64,000 nucleotides of DNA from contig JBAOHZ010000009.1 in NCBI GenBank assembly GCA_037045225.1, positions 2,914,001 to 2,978,000 of the forward strand, in the 5' to 3' direction. Position numbers and translations under genes: made by a program. The notes beneath the pieces are model-generated. The model did no database searches. It saw only the letters and a list, made by a program, of their open reading frames with translations, and was not told the origin of the DNA. The DNA is from Nitrospira sp. GTDB taxonomy: Bacteria; Nitrospirota; Nitrospiria; Nitrospirales; Nitrospiraceae. Numbering within the stretch: position 1 is the stretch's first letter; every line of letters begins with the position of its first letter. This document shows, in pieces, positions 52,528-60,043 of this stretch.

Positions 52528-52923
52528 TCATCGTGTCGGTGATTGCAGGTTGTTCAGCAAGTCGGCGGGGGAGGCCTGTTGAGACTGGCTCCACCGGTTA
52601 TAGGCGTCCTGCGCGTGTGGCTGAAATGCGGAGGCTTCGACGGTGCCGGTGAGGTGGGCCAAGGAGACCAGGTACTCGCCTTGGCCACGAGCCGCGTCGG
52701 CTTCCAGATTGTCCGCGTTATAGGCCGCGAAGGCCGCCGTTTTGTGTTCGGGTTTCAGTAGGCCGTCTTCATTCCACCAGATACGGCCCGAGGTCGTCCC
52801 GGTGAGATTGGAGGTGGAGTCAGTGGTCTCTTTGAAAGTCGCTTTGAAGGAGCATGCCGAGAGTAGCAGGAGGAGAGACAGCCCGCCGAATGCGGCGACG
52901 ATCGGACGATGATTGGCAATCAT
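52528..52923 (-). CDS. DUF3015-like lipoprotein
   Basis: 131 residues. Lipoprotein signal 'FGGLSLLLLLSAC' with lipobox LSAC. The mature part 'TTSGRIWWNEDGLLKPEHKT' and 'NADNLEADAARGQGEYLVSL' resembles DUF3015 proteins, in which a W-x-x-x-GL segment precedes a conserved 'RGEGEYLxSLAxLxG'. No function is known. It is transcribed alone, 55 nt upstream of the Usp gene on the same strand, so the two could share a message. Confidence 0.75.
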   Translation of the reverse strand: MIANHRPIVAAFGGLSLLLLLSACSFKATFKETTDSTSNLTGTTSGRIWWNEDGLLKPEHKTAAFAAYNADNLEADAARGQGEYLVSLAHLTGTVEASAFQPHAQDAYNRWSQSQQASPADLLNNLQSPTR

Positions 52924-53182
52924 GCGTGTACTCCTTGGATGAGGCCACCGGCACGGATGTGATGATGCCGACTATACCATAGTGGCGGCCAAATTGAGCC
53001 AGGAGAGCCGCTGGATTCGATGCGGTCCGGCGGCGCCTGCGTGGAACGTGACCGTTGACAATAATGCAGAGCATGAGCACAATCTTGAAGGCCTTGATGG
53101 GGCAGAACTTCGGGCGAGGCGGTCTGGGGGATCACATAGACCCAGAGGCCGGCGCACCCCGGTACGATGAGGAGGCTTGAAA

Positions 53183-53623
53183 ATGAAGACGTGTGTTGTG
53201 CAGTTTGGGCTTATCGGTGTGATCCTGTGGGGGGCGCCGGTGTGGGCGGAATCGGTTCCTTTGAAACCAGGCGAATATCACGTGACTGCGGTGACGGATG
53301 CCAGCAACGGGGAGGCGGGCAAACCGGACAGCCGCACTCGCTGTGTGAAGGAAGAACATCTCGCCAATCCGGATGCGGTGTTTAACTACTACGCCGTGAA
53401 TGGGTTTCAGCCCAACCCGTCGAACAAGGTGCTGAATGTGTCGATCCAAGGCGGGAAAGTCAGTTATGACATCGAAGGTGTCTATGCGGTCACCCGCGTG
53501 GAGGGGACGGTGTCTCCCACCGGTTTTTCCGTGGTACGCAAAGCCACGCCCAAGGGTGATCATGCCTTGTCAGTGACGATGAAAGTCGATGCAAAACGAA
53601 CCGGGGATTGTCCCGGCAAGTGA
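53183..53623 (+). CDS. DUF3617-like secreted protein
   Basis: 146 residues from ATG 53183; a TTG two codons earlier (53177) is closer to the GGAGG at 53171-53175 and could also be used. It has a signal peptide ('QFGLIGVILWGAPVWA'). The mature beta-rich domain starts 'LKPGEYHVTAVTDASNGE' with a conserved-looking Cys in 'RTRCVKEEHLANPDAVF' and a terminal 'TGDCPGK', typical of DUF3617. Function unknown. A strong hairpin follows the gene. Confidence 0.8.
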   Translation: MKTCVVQFGLIGVILWGAPVWAESVPLKPGEYHVTAVTDASNGEAGKPDSRTRCVKEEHLANPDAVFNYYAVNGFQPNPSNKVLNVSIQGGKVSYDIEGVYAVTRVEGTVSPTGFSVVRKATPKGDHALSVTMKVDAKRTGDCPGK

Positions 53624-53668
53624 TGCGGTTCAGGTCGCGCGTGGACTCTTTGCTATGTCTGTTGATGC

Positions 53669-53692
53669 GGAGGCCGGGTTGTCCCGGCCTCC
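53669..53692. terminator. Bidirectional terminator hairpin
   Basis: GGAGGCCGGG (53669-53678) and CCCGGCCTCC (53683-53692) form a perfect 10-bp GC stem with a TTGT loop between two convergent genes. No long T-run follows. Confidence 0.65.
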
Positions 53693-53711
53693 TGCCTGTC
53701 GCCCTCTCCTG

Positions 53712-56006
53712 CTAGTTCGTCCACAAGCGCTGATACCACTTCTTTCCTTCGCCGGGCGTCAGCGAGGCGATGTTCATCGTTTTGCGGATGTCACCGATGT
53801 TCCAGCCTGTCAGGGAGGCCAGCGTCTGCGCTTCCCGCTCATACCGCTCCCGCAGTTGTTGGCGGTACGCCGTGGCGGCGGCGCATTCATCGGTTCCGGT
53901 CCAGGGATGACGCAGGATGTAGCGTGCCTGGAAGTTGCCGCGATCCGAGGTTTCCTGGAACATCAGGTCTTCAGGGAAGTGCGCGGCATCGTAGCGAACG
54001 TGTAATCGGGTGAGGAACACGTTCTGCGCCATCGGTATGCTTTTGCCCATCCGTCCGTTGTTGTCCTGCCAGAACACACCCAAGCCGCGCAGTTCTTCCG
54101 CAGAGAGTGGATTGGCCGCGCAGGGGTCGCACCAGTTCATGTCCCAGGCATACTCCATGAAAACGCCGCGCTCACTTTCCCGTTTCACCTGTTGCGTGAA
54201 CAGGTCGCGATAGAAGTCTCCGAACTTGTCTTTCACGTAGAGCGGAATTTCCTGTGCCTCAGGGAGTCGCACCGTCCGATAGTTTGTCGTTTCCACCCGG
54301 CCCTGCTTCGTCAGGAAATAGATAAACAGTTCCTGGGCGCCGTCGGCATTCACCGTGCCGAGCCGGATCGGCAGGATGAACTTCGGTGACTCAAAGGCGA
54401 TCTGGAGCGGCCGGAGGTGCGTCAAGCCGAGTTTCGTCTGCTCGCCCAGGTTCACTCTCGCCACAAAGAATTTCATGTCCTGTTTCAGGTAGCTGTGCAG
54501 AACCGCCGAGGCTCCGTTCGGGATGCGGTAGCCGTTCTCGACCAGCCAGGTTTCGAGGCCGTGACTTTCTTTGGCCGAGAGGATCAGGATGTCGTACTCG
54601 CCGACCGTGTACTGCGCCTCGACCGTCACGCCCAACGCGATGTCGCGCTGGCGGGCCGGCGCTGCAGCCGGGGCCATGCTCTTCATCGCATCCATACTCC
54701 GGCGCTCCATCAATTCGTAGCGTAGGCAGGGATTCTTATCGAAGTATTCCACCAGTCTCGGAGCCGAATAGTCGGCCAGATGTTTCAGCATTGCCGGATC
54801 CCCGACGTGGATTTGCTCTTTCTCCAGGACCGTCGGCACCGGCACCACCAGCGCAAACTCCTTCACGTCGCCCTTAAAGTCATTCGCCATGGTGATCACG
54901 GTCTTATTGTCGTGGCGTGCGATGGCTACTTCGGAGGCCTTGTTGAAGAGTTTGGTGTCGGCCTTGCCGACGTAGAAACCGCAAAAGGCCGAGGCCTCGC
55001 CGCTCCATGCGAGCAGGCCTAGGGTGAATAATAGTGACGAAATGATGGTCTGTCTCATGAGGACCTCCTTGGTTGGTGACACGATTGGGACGGGAACAGG
55101 TCGATGATGCGTCACAGCTGGCGGTTGGCCGGGGATGCGCGGCGAGGCGGATACGGCTGCGCTACTGCGTGATGGTGTCGCCCAGACATAACGAAGGTCG
55201 GGAAGCAGGTGGTCGAGCAGGGGCACAAGCGGCGTGCAGATGATCAACCCCCACAGCGGCCCATTCGGCTGAAACAATCCGAACTGGACGTAGAGCGCGG
55301 CGAGGGCGACGCAGAGCGCATAGACAATCCGGCCGGTGCGGGAGTCCGGTGTGGTCTTCGGGTCCGAGATCATGAAGAAGGTGAAGATGAGCAGGGCGCC
55401 ACTTTCGAGCTGATGCCATGGAATGGTCAGTGGATCGCCTAGCCGGAGGGCGCGCGCGATCAAGAGGCCGACGTAGAACGTGAGAAACGCGAGCGTCACA
55501 TCTGCCCGTGCGGCGCGCGTGACGACAAGGCTGCCGAGGCAGGCGATGAGAAAACCGAACCAGGCGACCTGTCCCCACTGCCCCGGCGAGATCCAGCCGA
55601 GACCTGTGGCGATCATGACGGCAAGGGCGAGATTCGTTGGATTGAAGAGGTGCTTGTCATTCCAACGAAAGACGAACTTGCTGCCGATGGCAATGAGCGA
55701 AGCCAATGCTGCGATGGCGAGGTGATCGGTGCGGAGGAGCAGGCAGAGCGACAAGGAAGAAATGAAGGCGCTCTTGGGATCGAAACATGGAAGTTTGGCA
55801 AGGCGTGTTCCGAGATATTGCGTGAACAACGCCGTGCCGATGGTGACGACGATCTGCCAGAGTGAGATGTCGAAATGCAGCCAGAAGAGGCCATATGTCA
55901 GCAAGGCTCCCAGGCTGGCGATCTGATACAGGCGGGGGTCGTGCCAGTTCGCTGCGTGCTCGTTCGCTGATGGGTTCGAGTGGGATGTGCCCTGCGCTTG
56001 CGCCAT
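53712..56006 (-). CDS. Continuous frame: RnfD/NqrB-like membrane domain plus DUF2330 protein
   Basis: The frame is open for 764 residues. Residues about 25-290 form eight or more membrane helices of the NqrB/RnfD family ('YLGTRLAKLPCFDPKSAFIS', 'LFNPTNLALAVMIATGLGWI', 'MISDPKTTPDSRTGRIVYAL'). Residues 317-764 are a DUF2330 protein with its own signal peptide ('MRQTIISSLLFTLGLLAW', cleavage near EASA) and 'AFCGFYVGKADTKLFNKAS'. Between them lies a low-complexity Pro/Ser segment. Codon 317 is an ATG at 55058 preceded by AAGGAGG, so a separate DUF2330 product (53712-55058) is very likely. The membrane half has no stop of its own, giving either a fused protein or stop loss. RnfD-like partners are not nearby. 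Confidence 0.8.
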   Translation of the reverse strand: MAQAQGTSHSNPSANEHAANWHDPRLYQIASLGALLTYGLFWLHFDISLWQIVVTIGTALFTQYLGTRLAKLPCFDPKSAFISSLSLCLLLRTDHLAIAALASLIAIGSKFVFRWNDKHLFNPTNLALAVMIATGLGWISPGQWGQVAWFGFLIACLGSLVVTRAARADVTLAFLTFYVGLLIARALRLGDPLTIPWHQLESGALLIFTFFMISDPKTTPDSRTGRIVYALCVALAALYVQFGLFQPNGPLWGLIICTPLVPLLDHLLPDLRYVWATPSRSSAAVSASPRIPGQPPAVTHHRPVPVPIVSPTKEVLMRQTIISSLLFTLGLLAWSGEASAFCGFYVGKADTKLFNKASEVAIARHDNKTVITMANDFKGDVKEFALVVPVPTVLEKEQIHVGDPAMLKHLADYSAPRLVEYFDKNPCLRYELMERRSMDAMKSMAPAAAPARQRDIALGVTVEAQYTVGEYDILILSAKESHGLETWLVENGYRIPNGASAVLHSYLKQDMKFFVARVNLGEQTKLGLTHLRPLQIAFESPKFILPIRLGTVNADGAQELFIYFLTKQGRVETTNYRTVRLPEAQEIPLYVKDKFGDFYRDLFTQQVKRESERGVFMEYAWDMNWCDPCAANPLSAEELRGLGVFWQDNNGRMGKSIPMAQNVFLTRLHVRYDAAHFPEDLMFQETSDRGNFQARYILRHPWTGTDECAAATAYRQQLRERYEREAQTLASLTGWNIGDIRKTMNIASLTPGEGKKWYQRLWTN
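55059..55070 (-). promoter_or_regulatory. Internal ribosome binding site for a DUF2330 product
   Basis: On the minus strand AAGGAGG-TCCTC-ATG gives a near-ideal Shine-Dalgarno 5 nt before the in-frame ATG at 55058. The codons that follow encode a normal signal peptide. This argues for independent initiation within the long frame. Confidence 0.75.
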
Positions 56007-56246
56007 GATGTCCTCCGTTCACAGGAGGATATGGGGCGAAGGGAGGAATCCTTTCACGTTGAAAAGCATTGTGTAAGTGCTTGAATCATAACGGAGGGCA
56101 CGGCCTGTCCGTGGCCGACCAATTGAAAGGTCTCGGTTGACGAAAAGCGAGCTGCTTAGAATTCGCCATGATGCGATGGGGAGCGGCGGCTGCGGGATAC
56201 ATCGATGCCTGCTATGCGCCTCATCCCATCACTGCAGTCTCTCCGG

Positions 56247-56252
56247 TATAAT
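56247..56252 (+). promoter_or_regulatory. Perfect -10 box next to a start codon
   Basis: TATAAT lies 7 nt before ATG 56260. There is no Shine-Dalgarno. The -35 is weak by eye. It suggests a leaderless message for the small membrane protein. Confidence 0.45.
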
Positions 56253-56259
56253 CCGTCCC

Positions 56260-56622
56260 ATGCTTGAGCTACTCCTCGTTCTCGGGAGTCTGGTGGTGAT
56301 CGGCCTGATCGGCTTGCTGACGGTTGTGCTCACCCCGCCCCTGATGGTTGAGTTGGGCCTCTGGGGATTGGCGATCGGTTTGCTCATCGGCATCCCGACC
56401 GGCTGGTGGTACCACGTCGTCCTCTATCGGACATTGGCGGCACGTATCGGGCTTCCATCCCGTTGGTGGTACCGGCCGGTCGAGCTGCATCCGCTCTTGA
56501 CGCCGAGTGAATATCAGGAGGTATGGCCCTGGTTTGTGGGGGGTGCGCTGGGGTTTTTTCTCTGCCTCGCCGGAGGTGTGGCCGCGATTGCCGGCATGTT
56601 GGTGATGCGCTTCTATCCGTAA
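56260..56622 (+). CDS. Small membrane protein, hypothetical
   Basis: 120 residues from ATG 56260; a longer frame to 56137 runs through the TATAAT box and is rejected. About three membrane helices: 'LLLVLGSLVVIGLIGLLTVV', 'ELGLWGLAIGLLIGIPTG' and 'GGALGFFLCLAGGVAAIAGM'. Two Trp-rich loops ('TGWWYHVVLYRTLAARIGLP', 'RWWYRPVELHPLLTPSEYQE') lie between. No family recognised. Confidence 0.65.
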   Translation: MLELLLVLGSLVVIGLIGLLTVVLTPPLMVELGLWGLAIGLLIGIPTGWWYHVVLYRTLAARIGLPSRWWYRPVELHPLLTPSEYQEVWPWFVGGALGFFLCLAGGVAAIAGMLVMRFYP

Positions 56623-56661
56623 TGCACCGGTTGAGGTCCTGGTTTCTTCCGGCTGTCATCT

Positions 56662-56922
56662 ATGAAGATCACGCCTGCAAATCGTGCCAAGGCCGGGGCG
56701 GTGTATACGCAGTACAAACAGCCCTTTCTGACCACGATTCCTGGCGCACAGTCCAAAGAGTTGCTCATTCGCGACGGAGACGTGCAGGTGTGGCATGGAT
56801 TTGATTCGCGCGCTCACTCGGAGCAGTACCTCACGAGTTCACGGTGCAGTCTTGATGTAATCGGCGCGTTGAAGCCGTATCTCGCGGCGGACCCGGAGAT
56901 CAGGATCTATGACGCGCAGTAG
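56662..56922 (+). CDS. Small hypothetical protein, possible dimeric alpha/beta-barrel (ABM-like)
   Basis: 86 residues without signal peptide. The layout (strand-helix 'PANRAKAGAVYTQYKQPFLT', 'IPGAQSKELLIRDGDVQVWH', helix 'DSRAHSEQYLTSSRCSLDVI', terminal 'PYLAADPEIRIYDA') resembles antibiotic-biosynthesis-monooxygenase-like dimeric barrels, which often act on or bind small molecules. The typical 'GF-S-A--YL-S' region is visible. No ribosome site is seen. It follows the small membrane protein by 39 nt. Confidence 0.6.
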   Translation: MKITPANRAKAGAVYTQYKQPFLTTIPGAQSKELLIRDGDVQVWHGFDSRAHSEQYLTSSRCSLDVIGALKPYLAADPEIRIYDAQ

Positions 56923-56993
56923 GTTGCACCGATGTCTGCAGCCCCGCGTGGCCCGACGGCATATCGCCGCTGCGGGCCATGCCGGCGGCAGGG

Positions 56994-58391
56994 TCATTGG
57001 CTGATGGGAATTTCCACTGCCAGTTGGGCGCTGGTCGAGGGATCTTGGCTCACGACGTAGGTGGCCTGTTCCTGTGCGCCTCCTGCGTCGACGGGCGAGA
57101 TCGATTCGATGAGCAGGTTGGCCGAGAAGCGATCGAGCATGCCGACCTCCTGCATGGTCAAGGGGCCGAACGGTTTCGGGGAAAGACGGACAATGAGGTC
57201 GAGTAATCCGTTCTCTGCCGGGGGAGGTAAGGGAATGTCACTTCGTTTTCCTGCCAGCAGCTTGAGCGAGATTTTCCCCGTTTCCTGTGGAGGCCACCAG
57301 AGTCTGGTGCCGGCGGAGCCCAGGTTTTGGAGAATTTGCAAATACGCATCCTGAGTCGTCTCCACCGTGATGCGCACCGGCTCTTTACTTCCGGCAGCGA
57401 TCGCGGCACCCACTTCCCGGCTCTGCCCGTCTGGCTCCTGTATCACAAAGCTATACCGCAGACCCAACGGCCTCACGCGGCCGACAGCCCCAGTCTTCCC
57501 TGCCGCAGCAAATTGGTCCATTCTTCGTTCAAGCCGGCCGGCCTCCTCGCTCTCTTGCGCAGGATTGTTTGTATCGACACGCGGGGATGCCTCCCCATAG
57601 AAGAGTGCGCGGGCACTGTGTTTTGGGGCGAGCGCGCGCGCGGCCGGAGCCGTTGCCGGGGCAGCGGCTGGTGACGGAGCATGAAGCGAGAGGGTTTTGT
57701 CTGGGGATGCGGCTGCTTGCTCCGCCGGCCTGCCCGGTGTTGCGGCAGGAGCTGGGTTCGGTGATCCGTCCTGTTCGCGCGGCGATCCGTCCTGTTCGCG
57801 CGGCGACCTGACGCGATCGCGTGCCGTTTCACTGGCGCGTTGGTCCGGCAGCGTTGCCATTGCGGATCGCTCCCGCTTGGCAACCTTGTCGGTGAGCACA
57901 TTCCTCTTCGATGGCGCCTGCCTTGGGTCGCCAGGCGCTTGTGCTTTGAGCCGTGATTCTGCCTCGGGCGATCGGAGCGAGTCTGATGGTTGAGGTGCCT
58001 GGACCGATGGCGCGGCTTGCCGGGCGTCCTCAGTCGCAACCGGTCTGGCGGCTCGATCGAGACTTTCCTGGTAGATTCTGGTGCCGAATGCGAGCGCGAA
58101 GATCACGGCGGCAAGACCGCCTGCGAAGGCGAGCCCAGCCGGTCGTTTGAACCAGGCCCACCAGGGAAGCGATTCACCAGCCTCGGATGTGCTGGCCCGC
58201 GCGAGTGTTTCCAGCAGCTTCCGGCGCACGGCGGGATCAGAGAGTAATTCCTTCAACGCCTGTTCATCCGCCAAGGCATTAAAGAGTGGCTGATCTTGCA
58301 GGGCGGCTTTGTAGAGTTGTGAACGCTCCTCCGGCGTCAGCGTATTCGCGGCGAATCCACCGAGTAATTTTTCGAGATCGTGTTCAGGCAT
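56994..58391 (-). CDS. Anti-sigma-like membrane protein with C-terminal DUF4384
   Basis: 465 residues. The N-terminal 75 residues ('LEKLLGGFAANTLTPEERSQ', 'LYKAALQDQPLFNALADEQA') resemble the cytoplasmic part of anti-sigma regulators. One membrane helix (about 83-105) follows, then a long Pro/Ala/Arg-rich linker with a 7-residue tandem repeat (SPREQDG twice, 57763-57804). A C-terminal DUF4384 domain (about 320-440) reads 'RITVETTQDAYLQILQNLGS', 'GTRLWWPPQETGKISLKL' and 'GLLDLIVRLSPKPFGPL'. It lies 89 nt after an ECF sigma gene, so membrane control of that sigma factor is the likely role. Confidence 0.82.
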   Translation of the reverse strand: MPEHDLEKLLGGFAANTLTPEERSQLYKAALQDQPLFNALADEQALKELLSDPAVRRKLLETLARASTSEAGESLPWWAWFKRPAGLAFAGGLAAVIFALAFGTRIYQESLDRAARPVATEDARQAAPSVQAPQPSDSLRSPEAESRLKAQAPGDPRQAPSKRNVLTDKVAKRERSAMATLPDQRASETARDRVRSPREQDGSPREQDGSPNPAPAATPGRPAEQAAASPDKTLSLHAPSPAAAPATAPAARALAPKHSARALFYGEASPRVDTNNPAQESEEAGRLERRMDQFAAAGKTGAVGRVRPLGLRYSFVIQEPDGQSREVGAAIAAGSKEPVRITVETTQDAYLQILQNLGSAGTRLWWPPQETGKISLKLLAGKRSDIPLPPPAENGLLDLIVRLSPKPFGPLTMQEVGMLDRFSANLLIESISPVDAGGAQEQATYVVSQDPSTSAQLAVEIPISQ

Positions 58392-58480
58392 ACAAGGTCG
58401 TCGTTCGTGAAGCGTATCTCGTGAACCGATGGATCTGTCCGGTCATGTCGCACTGAACCGGAGACTCGTGTCACTCTCCA

Positions 58481-58978
58481 TCATTCCCACGTGCCGCCCA
58501 TTAAACTCAACAACTGTTTCCGGCAGCGCAGATCCCAGGTGTAAATGGTATTGATCGAAGTCTGCCCCATGAGCTTCTGAATTTCCGGAAAACTGTTCCC
58601 TTCCAACTTCCACTTGAACAGGTCGCGACAACGATCCCCGAGTTGAGCCACGGCGGCAATCAACCGATCGACGCGTTGCTTCTGGTCCAAGAGTGTCGCC
58701 GGATCGTCGCCGGGATTTGCCAATGGCAGCTCATCGACCGATTCCTGGTGATACTCGCCCCGGCGCAATGACTTGCGATGGGCATCCAGCAGTTTAAACC
58801 GGAGTATTTGAAAGGCCAGAGGAACCAGTTCGGTCAGCTCGGTGACGCGCACATACTTTTCGTGCAACAGGATCAACACCTCCTGCGTGAGATCTTCAGC
58901 CAGTTCTTTCGATACACGTGATGTCGCGAAGGATAAAATCCTTTCGCGCAAACTAGTGAGAATGTCGTCTCGCGTCAT
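58481..58978 (-). CDS. ECF-type RNA polymerase sigma factor
   Basis: 165 residues. The region 2 part is 'RVSKELAEDLTQEVLILLHE', 'LVPLAFQILRFKLLDAHRKS'. The region 4 part is 'AVAQLGDRCRDLFKWKLEGN' and 'SFPEIQKLMGQTSINTIYTW', with 'RCRKQLLSLM' at the end. The order matches extracytoplasmic-function sigma-70 factors. The DUF4384 protein downstream is its probable membrane anti-sigma. The promoter set it reads is unknown; one would expect self-control. Confidence 0.88.
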   Translation of the reverse strand: MTRDDILTSLRERILSFATSRVSKELAEDLTQEVLILLHEKYVRVTELTELVPLAFQILRFKLLDAHRKSLRRGEYHQESVDELPLANPGDDPATLLDQKQRVDRLIAAVAQLGDRCRDLFKWKLEGNSFPEIQKLMGQTSINTIYTWDLRCRKQLLSLMGGTWE

Positions 58979-58989
58979 GGCTGTGTCGG

Positions 58990-60033
58990 TCAGTCGTTCG
59001 TTTTTGTCGACGAATGGGGAAGCAGATCTCCGAGGGAGCGGAATCCAAGCCCCAGCCCGTTACAAACCTCGACCTGCCGGTCGAAACGGTTCTTGGTCTG
59101 AATCATCTTGCGCAATGTTCCGAGTGCGACCCGGCCCCAGGCGGCGATATGGAACACCGACAACGGATAGTCAGTACCGAAGAGCAGCCGCTCTTGCACG
59201 TTGGGATATCGGCGTAGATGTAAGAGCATGCGAATACGGTTCGGTAACGTGAGGGCGGAAATATCCGCATAAAAATGCGGATACCGTTGCACGAGGTCGA
59301 GCAGGGTCGGCAGAAACTTCTCATAGAGGATCAATCCGTAGCTGCAGGCGTGGGCTGCGATGACCGTGGCGCCTTCATCCAGCGCCAGGCGCAACCGGTC
59401 CGGGTCACCGACGGACTGGTCTTTGCCGATCAGACTGAATTCGTAGCCGACATGACTGAGAAACGGCAATCGGCGCTCGGCCAGGGCGCGGTAGAAGGGT
59501 TTGTATTTCGGGTTTGCCGGGTCGAATTGTTTCGCGTTCGGCAAGACCTTCACCAGTACCGCGCCCGCGTCCGCACAGCGGTGGACTTCATCGATGGCGT
59601 CGCGCCGTTGCGGGTTGATGGAGACGCCGGCCAACAACTCATCGGGATGAGCCTGTGCGGTTTTGAGGACATAGTCGTTGCCGATCAGAAAGTCTGTGTG
59701 GGCCTGATTGAGCCGGCCGTTCTGGTCATAGACCCCGTCCATGGCAAGAATCACGGCCTGCTGCACGTGGCGCGAGGCCTTCAGTTCCGTCAGCAGGTCG
59801 GCGAGGTATTTCTGGTTTGCGGCGCGTGGCTGGTTCGGTTCGAGGTCGTGCTTCCACAGCAGGAACCGAAACAGCGGGCTCTTGAGCATTTTGGCCGAGA
59901 TGTAACAGCCGTTGTCGCCATCGGGCAGGGCCGCTAAATGCACATGGCAGTCGATCAGTGTTTTTCCCTGCGGCCTGGCTTTCGGGGGTGGCTCGCGTCG
60001 CTGGTCGTTCGTCTCTCGTCCCTCGTGCGTCAC
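58990..60033 (-). CDS. Amidohydrolase-family metal-dependent hydrolase
   Basis: 347 residues. TIM-barrel amidohydrolase (amidohydro_2 type): 'KTLIDCHVHLAALPDGDNGC' with metal-binding His30 and His32, 'LLAGVSINPQRRDAIDEVHR', 'LPFLSHVGYEFSLIGKDQSV', 'ATVIAAHACSYGLILYEKFL', and 'ERLLFGTDYPLSVF' with the conserved Asp. Such enzymes include decarboxylases and lactonases. The substrate is unknown. The gene sits 12 nt downstream of the ECF sigma gene's start side on the same strand (60033-58990 upstream of the sigma gene), so sigma could be co-transcribed with it. Confidence 0.82.
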   Translation of the reverse strand: MTHEGRETNDQRREPPPKARPQGKTLIDCHVHLAALPDGDNGCYISAKMLKSPLFRFLLWKHDLEPNQPRAANQKYLADLLTELKASRHVQQAVILAMDGVYDQNGRLNQAHTDFLIGNDYVLKTAQAHPDELLAGVSINPQRRDAIDEVHRCADAGAVLVKVLPNAKQFDPANPKYKPFYRALAERRLPFLSHVGYEFSLIGKDQSVGDPDRLRLALDEGATVIAAHACSYGLILYEKFLPTLLDLVQRYPHFYADISALTLPNRIRMLLHLRRYPNVQERLLFGTDYPLSVFHIAAWGRVALGTLRKMIQTKNRFDRQVEVCNGLGLGFRSLGDLLPHSSTKTND

Positions 60034-60043
60034 GAATTTCCCT

